Positions 41,582 to 50,064 of a stretch of 50,621 nt of DNA are shown here, piece after piece. The notes under the pieces are model-generated. The model made no database searches, was not told the DNA's origin, and was given only the letters and a program-made list of their open reading frames with translations. The DNA is from Thiocapsa sp. UBA6158. Its GTDB lineage: Bacteria; Pseudomonadota; Gammaproteobacteria; Chromatiales; Chromatiaceae. Location of the stretch: contig NZ_DIUM01000097.1 of the NCBI RefSeq assembly GCF_002423035.1, positions 5,090-55,710 of the forward strand, in the 5' to 3' direction. Numbering within the stretch: position 1 is the stretch's first letter; every line of letters starts with the position of its first letter. Position numbers and translations under genes: made by a program.

Positions 41582-42710
41582 GGCTCTTCAGGATCTCATG
41601 GGGTTATGATATTTTTTAAATCAACAACCTGAATCTTGCCTGCCGGCAGAACCCCATTCGGACGCGGCTCATCATGATGTTCGACACTGACACCCTTCAG
41701 ACCCTGCTGAACCTGCCTGATATCGCCATTGATCGCGTTGTGCTCGGTGAGCGCAGAACGCTCGAGATCCACGTCCACAGCACCCTCGAGGGGACGCACT
41801 GTCACCGTTGCGGCAAGCCGATCGACCATGGCTACGGGCTTGGGCAGGAGATCAAGCTGCGGCACTTACCGGTGTTCGACTACCACACCGTCCTTGTTTT
41901 GCGACCCAAACGCTATCAGTGCCACTCCTGCGAGGGGCGGCCGACGACGAGTCAGATGCTGTCGTGGTATTCGCCACGCGCCTCGGTTACGAAGGCCTTC
42001 GAGCAGCAAATGCTGCTCGAGTTGATCAACAGTACGCTCGAGGATGTGAGTCTCAAGCATGCCGTCGGTGTCGATGCGCTGCAGGGCATTCTGGATCGCC
42101 GCATCGAGCCCGAGGTCGATTGGAACGGGATCGAGACGCTGGAGGTCATCGGCATCGACGAAATTGCGTTGAAGAAGGGCCATCGCGATTTTGTCGTCGT
42201 GATCAGTGCCTATGTGAAGGATCGGCTACGCGTCATCGCGCTGCTGCCCGCGCGGAACAAGGCTGCCGTGGAGGCGTTTTTTCACAGCATTCCCAAGCGC
42301 TTGCGGCGCACCGTCGCGGTCGTCTGCTCGGACCTTTACCAAGGCTTCATCGGTGCCGCAAAGGCCGTGTTCGGCAAACGCGTCCTCATCTGCGCGGACC
42401 GCCGAGACGCGCTTCGAGGAGATCACCAATTATTTCGTCGGCCGCCGGACCAGTGGATTCGTGGAGGGGCTCAACAATAAGATCAAAGTCATCAAGCGCC
42501 GCTGCTATGGAATGACGAGCCTCAAACACCTCTACCAGAGAGTGTACTTGGATCTCGATGGATACGCCCGATTCGGGACCGCTCGCGGATGAAATAAGCA
42601 CTTGCCTGTCGAGCGCTCAACCATTTTTTGGGGTTAGCGTGTACGGCCGAATTTGGCTTAAGTACCTGTTTTCAAATAACCCATACGTTCCCCTGAAATC
42701 TGGGAGAGCC
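41582..42710 (+). mobile_element. ISL3-family insertion sequence, internally deleted (1129 bp)
   Basis: Bounded by an 8-bp direct repeat TATCCGCA on both sides. The ends are imperfect inverted repeats: the left begins GGCTCTTCAGGATCTCA and the right, read inward, GGCTCTCCCAGATTTCAGGGG. Both start with the GGCTCT of ISL3-type termini. It carries a transposase gene with a deletion, and the total is shorter than usual ISL3 elements (about 1.3-1.6 kb). It splits the DUF4160 gene. Without intact transposase it could move only if another copy supplies the enzyme. Confidence 0.9.
41674..42592 (+). pseudogene. ISL3-family transposase, broken by internal deletion and frameshift
   Basis: Frame 1 (41674 onward) gives the N-terminal zinc-finger region (HCHRCGKPIDHGYG, CHSCEGRPTTSQM), then VIGIDEIALKKGHRDFVVVISAY with the first catalytic Asp, and VVCSDLYQGFIGAAKAVFG with the second. 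After KRVLICAD it should continue VADRFHVAK-like, but instead jumps to the far C-terminal ETRFEEITNYFVGRRTSGFVEGLNNKIKVIKRRCYG in another frame, ending at 42592. About 100-130 codons are missing at the junction (about 42392-42410). It is clearly inactive. Confidence 0.88.
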
Positions 42711-42864
42711 TATCCGCACGCTAGAAGTCATTGATGGGCGACTGCCTAAGCGAGCCCTCGGCCTGACAATCGAGTGGGCCATCGAGCACCGCGAAGAATT
42801 GATGGAGAACTGGAGAATATGTCAATTGAAGCAGCTTCCGAAACAGATTGCACCATTGGAGTGA
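42711..42864 (+). pseudogene. DUF4160 gene, 3' part, starting with the right target-site copy
   Basis: It starts with the duplicated TATCCGCA (42711-42718) and continues in frame as RTLEVIDGRLPKRALGLTIEWAIEHREELMENW, then QLPKQIAPLE and a TGA at 42862. This is the conserved C-terminal half of DUF4160 (LPKRAL...EWA..H..EL...W). The TGA overlaps the start ATG of the DUF2442 gene (TGATG), so the two genes were translationally coupled before the insertion. Confidence 0.88.
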
Positions 42865-43139
42865 TGCCAGCCGCTCCTTGGCGGGTGAAGGGATTTTCGA
42901 TATTGCCGGAATACCGTCTGGCCGTGACCTTCCAAGATGGCACCAGCGGGATCGTAGATCTCTCGGGAGTTACCGTGGCTCATGACCGCGGTATTTACGA
43001 GCCGCTCGAGGATCCGAGCTACTTCAAGCAAGCGCGTCTTGAAATGGGTGTTGTCACGTGGCCGAACGGCGCGGATCTCGACCCTGCTTGGATGTATGAG
43101 GAATTGGTCCGGTTTAAAACGTGGTCTGTCCCCGTTTAG
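42864..43139 (+). CDS. DUF2442 domain-containing protein
   Basis: A 91-aa protein from the ATG at 42864, or 106 aa from an upstream ATG at 42819. Family pattern: APWRVKGFSILPEYRLAVTFQDGTSGIVDLS, DRGIYEPLEDPSYFKQARLEMGVVTWPNGADLDPAWMYEE. DUF2442 proteins are small, often encoded beside DUF4160, and suspected to form a toxin-antitoxin-like or regulatory pair. The TGATG overlap favours the start at 42864. The last residues (LVRFKTWSVPV) differ from the family, and the DNA there looks like a repeat or deletion junction, so the tail may be abnormal. Loss of the coupled upstream gene probably alters its expression. Confidence 0.78.
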   Translation: MPAAPWRVKGFSILPEYRLAVTFQDGTSGIVDLSGVTVAHDRGIYEPLEDPSYFKQARLEMGVVTWPNGADLDPAWMYEELVRFKTWSVPV

Positions 43140-43140
43140 T

Positions 43141-43737
43141 TCCCTCCGGCTTCGCCTGGACCGCGCGACCTATCGCGCCGTCCACGATCTCACCCTGCCC
43201 ACCCCCGACGGGACCACTCAGATCGATCATGTCGTCGTCTCGCGCTACGGGATCTTCGTGATCGAGACCAAGAACATGAAGGGCTGGATCTTCGGCGGCG
43301 CACGCCAGGCGCAGTGGACGCAGAAGATCTACCGACACACGACCCGGTTTCAGAATCCCTTGCTGCAGAACGACAAGCATGTGAAAGCCGTGCAGGCGCT
43401 GCTCGAGGTGCCTCCCGAGACGATCCACTCGGTCGTGACCTTCGTCGGGGCCAGTCGCTTCAAGACCCCGATGCCGGAGAACGTGACGCAAGGTGCCCGC
43501 TTCATCGACTACATCCGGTCCTTCCGCGAGCCGGTGTTCGGCGAGGCGGCGGTCGAGACCATCCTGCGGCGCATCGCCGGCGGCCGGCTGAAGCCGGGGT
43601 CGGCAACGAACCGAGCGCCCGTTCGCAGTCTTCAGACGCGATCTGATCCGCTGGCGGAGCGGCGCTGCCCGAAGTGCGGCAGCGCGCTCGTGCTGCGCAC
43701 CGTGAAGAAGGGAGCGCCGGTGGACTGCTCGAACTGA
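43141..43737 (+). pseudogene. NERD-domain nuclease / topoisomerase zinc-finger protein, truncated at both ends
   Basis: The frame reads LDRATYRAVHDLTLPTPDGTTQIDHVVVSRYGIFVIETKNMKGWIFG, the core of the NERD (nuclease-related) domain with its D...E-x-K active site. HVKAVQALLEVPPETIHSVVTFVG follows. RRCPKCGSALVLRTVKKGA then begins a topoisomerase-type zinc finger, whose second Cys pair is missing. The N-terminal GERRVA-type start is also missing, since homology begins right after the DUF2442 stop. The 3' end runs straight into a desulfhydrase tail at about 43715. No own start codon is apparent. Confidence 0.78.
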
Positions 43738-43847
43738 TTCGCCGGGGCACCTTTGCCCCGAGCGATCGCGTCCTGTTCGGGCACACCGGGGGCCAGCCGG
43801 CGTTGTTTGCCGACGCCTATGCAGAGGGGCTGACCGAACAGGCCTAA
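43722..43847 (+). pseudogene. C-terminal tail of a D-cysteine desulfhydrase / ACC deaminase-like gene
   Basis: In a frame different from NERD the DNA reads GLLELIRRGTFAPSDRVLFGHTGGQPALFADAY and stops at 43847. This is the conserved end of PLP-dependent D-cysteine desulfhydrases (LFLHTGG-PALFAY motif). Only about 41 codons remain, and the PLP-lysine domain is absent. The junction with the NERD gene lies within about 10 nt of 43715, consistent with a deletion that removed the bulk of both genes. Confidence 0.72.
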
Positions 43848-43938
43848 GTTGGAAAGGGCAGTGCCGGGTTGCGCCGTTGACCTCCCTGATCAAACGCTCT
43901 ATCGTGAATATCTTCGCTGTGTGCTCCCAGATCGTTTG

Positions 43939-44250
43939 ATGGCTACCGATGTTGTCGGTCGGTGCTGGCATTGTGGCGCCAGCCTGACGAAGGCCGATTA
44001 CAGCCGCGAGAATCTGTCTGAGCTGCGGCAAGGCCACACGCTGTTGCCGAAACTGTCGCCTCTATCAGCGCGGCCGGCCCAACGATTGCCTCGAGCCCCT
44101 CGCCGAGCCGGTGGCTGACAAGACGCGCGCCAACTTCTGCGAGCACTTCGATCCGGCGTTGCAACCAACCCGGAGCAACATCGGGATTGAGCCGCCGAGG
44201 CGGGCGATACGCAGAACCTCCTTCAGGCGGCCGAGGCCTTGTTCAAATAG
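43939..44250 (+). pseudogene. Cys-rich zinc-ribbon protein gene with two frameshifts
   Basis: From the ATG at 43939 one frame gives GRCWHCGASLTKADYSRENLS. The next frame gives CGKATRCCRNCRLYQRGRPNDCLEPLAEPVADKTRANFCEHFDP. A third frame gives AAEAGDTQNLLQAAEALFK and a TAG at 44248. Put together these form one small protein with several Cys pairs (CWHC, CCRNC, ...C...FC) and the conserved EPLAEPVADKTRANFC stretch of an uncharacterised zinc-ribbon family. Two frameshifts (near 44010 and 44195) break it. Confidence 0.7.
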
Positions 44251-44328
44251 GCGCGCCGCGCGCCACGCGCTGGTGACGCATCAGCGCCTCGTCGCGCCAG
44301 CGCGGCGGTCGTTGATGCCCACGATGAA

Positions 44329-44982
44329 ATGACGCTAGAAGCCTGGCTCTCCCTCACCTTGCTCTGCCTACTCGGCGCCATGACGCCCGGGCCCAGCCTG
44401 GCCGTGGTGCTCGGCAACCTGATGCACGGCGGTCGCGCGGCGGGCCTTGCCGCCGGCCTCGCCCATGGGCTTGCCGTGGGTCTCTACGCCCTGCTCACGG
44501 TGGCCGGGCTGGCGGCGGTGGTCGCCGCCTCGCCCTTGCTCTTCGCCCTGATGCAACTGGGTGCGGCGGGCTATCTCGGTTACCTGGCCTATGGCGCCTT
44601 GCGCCCTCTATCGGTCAGCGCCGGCGTCGGCCAGGAACAGGCGCAGCCGGCGCGTAACGGCTCACCGGCTCGGGAGGGTTTTCTCATCGCCTTCCTCAAC
44701 CCAAAGCTTGCGGTATTCATGTTGGCCTTGTTCGCCCCTTTCATCACCGTCGATCAGGGGCTGACCGCGAAGCTGGTGCTGGTACTCACCGTCGGTAGCA
44801 TCGACGCCCTGTGGTATGCGACCCTGGTCTTGGTGATCGTCCAAGCCGGGCTGTTACCGCGGCTCAAGCGCCACACTGGCCTCATCGAACGCCTCTTCGG
44901 CGTCTTGCTTCTTGCCTTGGCGCTCTTCGTACTGAGCCGAGCGATCGCAGGCCTGAGCGCGAGTGCGCCCTGGCCCTTCTGA
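44329..44982 (+). CDS. LysE/RhtB-family amino-acid exporter
   Basis: A 217-aa inner-membrane protein with about six hydrophobic helices. The diagnostic N-terminal GAMTPGPSLAVVLGNLMHGGRAAGLAAGLAHGLAVG corresponds to the LysE motif (PGP, then G...G.A.G...G). FLIAFLNPKLAVFMLALFAPF carries the conserved NPK. Substrates of such exporters are basic or neutral amino acids or homoserine lactones; none can be chosen here. The first intact gene after the decayed stretch, it is convergent with thpR (10-nt gap). Confidence 0.9.
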   Translation: MTLEAWLSLTLLCLLGAMTPGPSLAVVLGNLMHGGRAAGLAAGLAHGLAVGLYALLTVAGLAAVVAASPLLFALMQLGAAGYLGYLAYGALRPLSVSAGVGQEQAQPARNGSPAREGFLIAFLNPKLAVFMLALFAPFITVDQGLTAKLVLVLTVGSIDALWYATLVLVIVQAGLLPRLKRHTGLIERLFGVLLLALALFVLSRAIAGLSASAPWPF

Positions 44983-44991
44983 TCCCCGGAG

Positions 44992-45510
44992 TCAAGGCAA
45001 CGGATAGCGATGCCGAATCCGATAGCGCGGCCTCTCGCCGGTGACGCCATGCGCCAGGACCAGCTCGCGCGCCGTCCAGCCGATGGGCGTGTGCAGTTCG
45101 AGCGCGGGCACGGCGCGAACCTTGCGCGCCAGAGTCAGATGCGGCCGATAGGGCCGAGGCTCAGGCTCGATTCCGCACCCGGCCAAATGCGCCTGGAGAT
45201 CTGTGACCAGCCGAGCCAGTGACTCCGGTGTACGCGTCGGGCCACACCACGGCGCCCGGGAGCGTGCGAAATGGCCGATGCGATCCAATTCCAAGTCAAA
45301 AGACCTGGCACGGGTCGCGGCATCGCCGGCCACGGCGTCGATACAGGCGAGTCGTTCGGGTTCGAGTGCGCCCAGAAAGATCAGGGTCACCTGCCAGTCG
45401 AGTGGATGGGCTGGGCGGCCTGGAAGCGGCGCCAGTGCGGCCAACCGGCGTTCAAGCTCGCAGCGTGTCGGAGTATCCGGCCAGATCGCCAGGAACCGGC
45501 GTTCAGTCAT
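44992..45510 (-). CDS. thpR: RNA 2',3'-cyclic phosphodiesterase (ThpR/LigT) homologue with altered first active-site motif
   Basis: A 172-aa 2H-phosphoesterase-fold protein. The family needs two H-x-T/S-x motifs. The second is intact (HLTL in YRPHLTLARK, near residue 127). The first reads QVTL (Gln40), in LDWQVTLIFLG, where His is expected. The codon is CAG at 45391-45393, one base from a His codon. The flanking residues are conserved, so the motif position is not in doubt. Activity is probably lost or changed, unless this is a sequence error. MTERRFLAIW at 45510 is the family-like start; an upstream ATG at 45534 lacks a ribosome-binding site. Confidence 0.85.
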   Translation of the reverse strand: MTERRFLAIWPDTPTRCELERRLAALAPLPGRPAHPLDWQVTLIFLGALEPERLACIDAVAGDAATRARSFDLELDRIGHFARSRAPWCGPTRTPESLARLVTDLQAHLAGCGIEPEPRPYRPHLTLARKVRAVPALELHTPIGWTARELVLAHGVTGERPRYRIRHRYPLP

Positions 45511-45864
45511 CGGCTTTACGGATGTTTGGAGCATTCAGATGCCGCCGACCTTGAGCGTGCAGACAATCACCCACGCGCACCGCGAGCCGGGCGAGTTCAT
45601 GGGATGAAACCGAATGGGGGCGTGATTTAACGGATAGGTGATGCGAGGCTAGGGGAGGACCGCGGATCGGCCAAGGGATTCTTCGGGTGTGCACTGGGCC
45701 TTTGTTGGGGAAGAAACGCGCTTCTGCGGAGGGATCGAGCGACACTGCGAGGGGCAACTGGGAGGGGCAGTTGAGGCTTGGAGCAGCGAACCCGGGCGAC
45801 GCAGTGCGCTATAGATCGCTGAACTTGGTATAGAACACTGCCCTGTCCAATCAGGGAGCAACCC
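45511..45864. other. Divergent intergenic region between thpR and the hybrid kinase
   Basis: About 350 bases. A ribosome-binding stretch AGGGAG lies just before the kinase start. TATAGA-like hexamers near 45812 and 45828 might be part of its promoter, but no consensus -35 stands at a good distance. No gene was seen. Confidence 0.4.
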
Positions 45865-48800
45865 ATGATGCAGTCTTTCCCCGCCGTTCACCGCAGCTTG
45901 CTGGCCTGGACGGCCCTCGGCATCGGGCTTGTCCTCACACTGCTCGCCGCCGGCTACACCAAGTCGGACGTGGACAGGGTGAACCACCGCGAGCTGCGGC
46001 TGATCGGCGACGAGCTCGTCGCCTTGGTGGAGACACGACTCAAGGCCGACGCCCAGATCCTGCGCAGCGTGGCCGCCTTTTTCACGGGCTCCTCCGAGGT
46101 GACCCGCGAGGAGTGGCGGAGCTTTGTGGAACGCAGCGAGCTTCATCGCAACCTCCCGGGCATCCAGGGCGTTGGCTTTTCGCTGCTGATCCCGCCGGAC
46201 CGGCTGGCCGAGCACGAGCGGTCCATCCGCACCGAGGGCTTTCCCGAGTACCGGGTCTGGCCGCCGGGCGAGCGCGCGCTCTACAGCGCCGTGGTCTATC
46301 TGGAGCCCTTCAGCGGGCTGAACCTGCGTGCCTTCGGCTATGACATATTGACCGAGCCCGTGCGCCGAGCCGCCGCGGAACGGGCGCGGGATCAGGACAT
46401 CAACGCGCTCACGACCAAGGTCCAGTTGGTGCAGGAGATGGGCGAGGACGTCCAGGCCGGCACACTGCTGTTCGTTCCGGTCTACCGCCAAGGGCTGCCG
46501 ACCTCGACCGTGGAAGAGCGCCGCGGCGCGCTGCTAGGCTGGGTCTACAGCGCTTACCGGATGGCTGATCTCATGCAGGGCATTCTCGGCCCCGAGGAGC
46601 TTCTGAGCAGCCATCACATCCGTCTCGCGCTCTACGATGGCGACCGGATTGCGCCTGACACCCTCTTGTACGACAGCCTGGATTCGCCCAAGGCGACCGC
46701 CCGGGCAGCCGGCACGGCCGAGGCCGTGAAGCTGCCTGCGGAGCTCGGCGGGCAGCGTTGGACGCTGGTGGTCTCGCGCGCAGCCGTGCCCTCCTTCGTC
46801 CGTGCCTATCCACGCGTGTTGCTGGTCGCCGCCGGTGGCGCCTTCATCAGCATCCTGCTGGCTGCCTTGCTCTACGCCCTCCTCAAGGCCCGGGGGGAGC
46901 TGACCGCGCGCCGACTGGCCGAACAGGCGCTGAGCGAATCCCGCCGCGAGCTGGAGCGGCGCGTGGCCGAACGGACCGCCGAGCTGGCTGCCACGACCGC
47001 ATCTCTTCAGAGCGCTAATGCGGAGCAGCAGGCGATCTTCGACTCTGCGACGGTCGGTATCGCCCTCGCGCGCGAGCACGCGATCCTGCGCTGCAACCGC
47101 GCCATGGAGCGGATGTTTGGCTATGCGCCCGGCGAGATGATCGGGCAGTCCACGCGCCATTGGTATGCGGATGAGGCGACCTTCGCCGAGTTTGGCCAAC
47201 GCTTGGCCGCCGGCCTGAGGGAGCAGGGCGAGCACTGTGAAGACATGCCAATGCTGCGCAAGGATGGCAGCCCCTTTTGGGTGCGCATCGCCACGCGACC
47301 CATCGACCGACATGACCTGAGTCAGGGCGTCGCGGGCACCTTCCAGGACATCACCGAGCAACGGGCGGCCATCGAGTCCCTGCGCCAGGCCAACGAGGAG
47401 CAGCGGGCGGTCTTCGATGCGGCGACCGCGGGTATCGTGCTCGTGCGCGACCGCCAGCTCGTTCGCTGCAACCGCATGATGGAGCGCCTGTTCGGCTATG
47501 CGCCCGGTGAGATGCTCGGCCAGACGACGCGCAGCTGGTATCCCGACGAGGCCACCTATGTCGAGGTCGGCCAGGCCATTGTCACGGCGCTGAGCCAGAC
47601 AGGCCTCTACCGCGAGGATCGGGAGCTGGTGCGCAAGGACGGCAGTCGCTTCTGGGGCCGCATGTCGGCCCAGGCCGTCGACAGCCGGGACCTCAGCAAG
47701 GGCCTCGCCGGCATGATCGAGGACATCACCGAGGAGCGCGCGGCCATCACCGAGATGGAGCGGGCCCGCGCCTTGGCCGAGGAGGCGGCCCAAAGCAAGG
47801 CCAATTTCCTGGCCAACATGAGCCATGAGATCCGCACGCCCATGAACGCCATCATCGGTATGACCCACCTGGCGCTCAAGACCGAGCTGACACCACGGCA
47901 ACGCGACTATCTGGAGAAGATCCAAGGCTCCGGCAAGCATCTGCTCGGCATCCTCAACGACATCCTGGACTTTTCCAAGATCGATGCGGGCAAGCTCGTG
48001 GTGGAGCGCATCGCCTTCGATCTGGAGCAGGTGCTCGACCAGACGGCCTCGCTGGTGGCCGAGCGCGCGGCGGCCAAGGGGCTTGAAGTCGTCGTGGCGG
48101 TCGACGAGGCGGTGCCCGGGCGGCTCTTGGGCGACCCGCTGCGCATCGGTCAGGTGCTGATCAACTACGCGAACAACGCGGTGAAGTTCACCGAGCAGGG
48201 TGAGATCGACATCCAGGTCGGGCTGGAGGCCCGCGCGGGAGAGGCCGTCGTGCTGCGCTTCTCGGTGCGAGACACCGGCATCGGCATCGCCGAGGAACAG
48301 CGCCGGCGGTTGTTCCGGAGCTTCCAGCAGGCCGACACCTCGACCACCCGCAAGTACGGCGGCGCCGGGCTCGGTCTGGCCATCGCCAAGCGGCTCGCCG
48401 AGCTGATGGGCGGCGAGGTCGGGGTCGAGAGCACGCCGGGGCAGGGCTCCACTTTCTGGTTCACGGCCCGCCTGGTCGAGGCGGCAGAGCCGGCCAAGCC
48501 CCTGCTGCCCAAGTTCGACCTGCGCGGGCGCCGCGTGCTGCTCGTGGACGACAATGAGAGCGCCCGCCTGGTCATCGGCGACATGCTGCGCAGCATGACC
48601 TTCAGGGTCACGACGGTCGATTCCGGCCCCGCGGCCCTGACTGAATTGAGCCGGGCCGCCGCGGCCGGCGAGCCCTTCGAGGTCGTGCTGCTCGACTGGC
48701 AGATGCCGGACATGGATGGTGTCGCCACGGCCGCGGAGATCCGGCATCGCTGGCAATCCGACCTGCCGATCTTGCTCATGATCACGGCCTATGGCCGGGA

Positions 48801-50064
48801 CGAGCTACTACAGTCTGCCAAGGAGGTGGGCATCGATGACATCCTGCCCAAGCCGGTCAACCCATCGGCCCTGTTCGACACCCTCATGCGGCTCTTCGGT
48901 GCCAGCGGCAATCTGGGCAAGCAGCCCGGGGATGCCAGCGGAATCGCCCCGGATCTTGCAGCCCTCGCCGGCGGGCGCGTCCTGCTTGTGGAGGACAACG
49001 ACCTCAACCAGGAGGTGGCAACGGAGCTCTTGCGGGAGGGCGGGCTCGTGGTCGATCTGGCGGCCAATGGCAGCGTCGCGGTGCAAAAGGTCCAAGAGCA
49101 GGCCTACGACGTCGTGCTCATGGACATGCAGATGCCGGTCATGGACGGTCTCACCGCGACACGCGAGATCCGCAAGCTGCCCGATCGGCAGGACCTGCCG
49201 ATCCTGGCCATGACCGCCAACGCCATGGCCAGCGACCGCGAGCGCTGTATCGATGCGGGCATGAACGATCATATCGCCAAGCCCATCGATCCCGAGGAGC
49301 TCTGGGGCAAACTGCTGCGCTGGATGAGACCTGCAACTGGCAAAGCGCCAGAGACGGCCGCAGAGGTCTCGACCGATGCTGAGACCCTGACCGGAGCCAA
49401 GACCGGGATCAAGACCGGGATCAAAACCGGCGTCCAGACTCCGGCTCCGATCAATCTGCCTCTGGAGGGCATCACCGGCCTCGATGTCGCCGCGGGCCTG
49501 CGCCATGCCATGGGCCGCGACGCCCTCTACCGCAACCTGCTGACGCGGTTCGTCGCGGGACAGGCCGATGCCCCGGAGCGCATCGCGGCCGACCTGGCCG
49601 CGGGCGACTGGGCGCGGGCGGAGCGCACGGCGCACACCCTCAAGGGTGTCGCCGCCCAGATCGGAGCCGAGGCGCTGCGGTCCCTCGCAGAGCCGCTGGA
49701 GCAGGCGATCCGCGAGCGCGCAGCCGAGGAGCGGCTTCAGACGCTTCGGAGCCAGATCGCGTGTCTCCTGGCGCCACTCATTGCCGCCATCAGCGCCAAG
49801 CTGCAGCAACAGCCTCCAGAAGAACAGGTCGAGCCTAGGCTTGATACCTCGGGCTGGCCGGCCTTGTGCAAGCGTCTGGCAGCCCTGCTGCAAGCCGACG
49901 ACTTCGCCTCCGAGCAACTGCTCAACGAGCACGAGGCCCTGCTGCGCGCGGTGCTGGGCGAGCAGTTCCCAGCCATTGCCGAGGCCATTCACGATTACGA
50001 CTTTGCCCTCGCCCTCGAGCGACTACGGAAGACCGTCGCTGCTCAGGGCATGGCACTTTACTGA
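45865..50064 (+). CDS. Hybrid sensor histidine kinase (CHASE-PAS-PAS-HisKA-HATPase-REC-REC-Hpt)
   Basis: A 1399-aa membrane sensor. A helix at residues 10-30 and another at about 317-340 flank a periplasmic CHASE-type domain (about 75-290, containing GIQGVGFSLLIPP and LNLRAFGYDILTEP). Two very similar PAS domains follow (about 386-505 and 512-630). The HisKA site is SHEIRTPMNAIIGM with phospho-His 654. The HATPase shows NAVKFTEQG and GGAGLGLAIAKRL. Receiver 1 has Asp944 (LLDWQMPDMDG) and receiver 2 Asp1087 (LMDMQMPVMDG). The Hpt has His1257 (AHTLKG). A KTGI tandem repeat forms the linker before Hpt. All phosphorelay residues are present. No cognate response regulator is adjacent; the signal is unknown, since CHASE domains bind small extracellular ligands. 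Confidence 0.94.
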   Translation: MMQSFPAVHRSLLAWTALGIGLVLTLLAAGYTKSDVDRVNHRELRLIGDELVALVETRLKADAQILRSVAAFFTGSSEVTREEWRSFVERSELHRNLPGIQGVGFSLLIPPDRLAEHERSIRTEGFPEYRVWPPGERALYSAVVYLEPFSGLNLRAFGYDILTEPVRRAAAERARDQDINALTTKVQLVQEMGEDVQAGTLLFVPVYRQGLPTSTVEERRGALLGWVYSAYRMADLMQGILGPEELLSSHHIRLALYDGDRIAPDTLLYDSLDSPKATARAAGTAEAVKLPAELGGQRWTLVVSRAAVPSFVRAYPRVLLVAAGGAFISILLAALLYALLKARGELTARRLAEQALSESRRELERRVAERTAELAATTASLQSANAEQQAIFDSATVGIALAREHAILRCNRAMERMFGYAPGEMIGQSTRHWYADEATFAEFGQRLAAGLREQGEHCEDMPMLRKDGSPFWVRIATRPIDRHDLSQGVAGTFQDITEQRAAIESLRQANEEQRAVFDAATAGIVLVRDRQLVRCNRMMERLFGYAPGEMLGQTTRSWYPDEATYVEVGQAIVTALSQTGLYREDRELVRKDGSRFWGRMSAQAVDSRDLSKGLAGMIEDITEERAAITEMERARALAEEAAQSKANFLANMSHEIRTPMNAIIGMTHLALKTELTPRQRDYLEKIQGSGKHLLGILNDILDFSKIDAGKLVVERIAFDLEQVLDQTASLVAERAAAKGLEVVVAVDEAVPGRLLGDPLRIGQVLINYANNAVKFTEQGEIDIQVGLEARAGEAVVLRFSVRDTGIGIAEEQRRRLFRSFQQADTSTTRKYGGAGLGLAIAKRLAELMGGEVGVESTPGQGSTFWFTARLVEAAEPAKPLLPKFDLRGRRVLLVDDNESARLVIGDMLRSMTFRVTTVDSGPAALTELSRAAAAGEPFEVVLLDWQMPDMDGVATAAEIRHRWQSDLPILLMITAYGRDELLQSAKEVGIDDILPKPVNPSALFDTLMRLFGASGNLGKQPGDASGIAPDLAALAGGRVLLVEDNDLNQEVATELLREGGLVVDLAANGSVAVQKVQEQAYDVVLMDMQMPVMDGLTATREIRKLPDRQDLPILAMTANAMASDRERCIDAGMNDHIAKPIDPEELWGKLLRWMRPATGKAPETAAEVSTDAETLTGAKTGIKTGIKTGVQTPAPINLPLEGITGLDVAAGLRHAMGRDALYRNLLTRFVAGQADAPERIAADLAAGDWARAERTAHTLKGVAAQIGAEALRSLAEPLEQAIRERAAEERLQTLRSQIACLLAPLIAAISAKLQQQPPEEQVEPRLDTSGWPALCKRLAALLQADDFASEQLLNEHEALLRAVLGEQFPAIAEAIHDYDFALALERLRKTVAAQGMALY

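Noticed and set aside
46534..48756. A 740-codon minus-strand frame inside the hybrid kinase
   Set aside because: It is antisense to a clearly coding multidomain kinase; translation is His/Leu/Gly/Arg-rich without domains.
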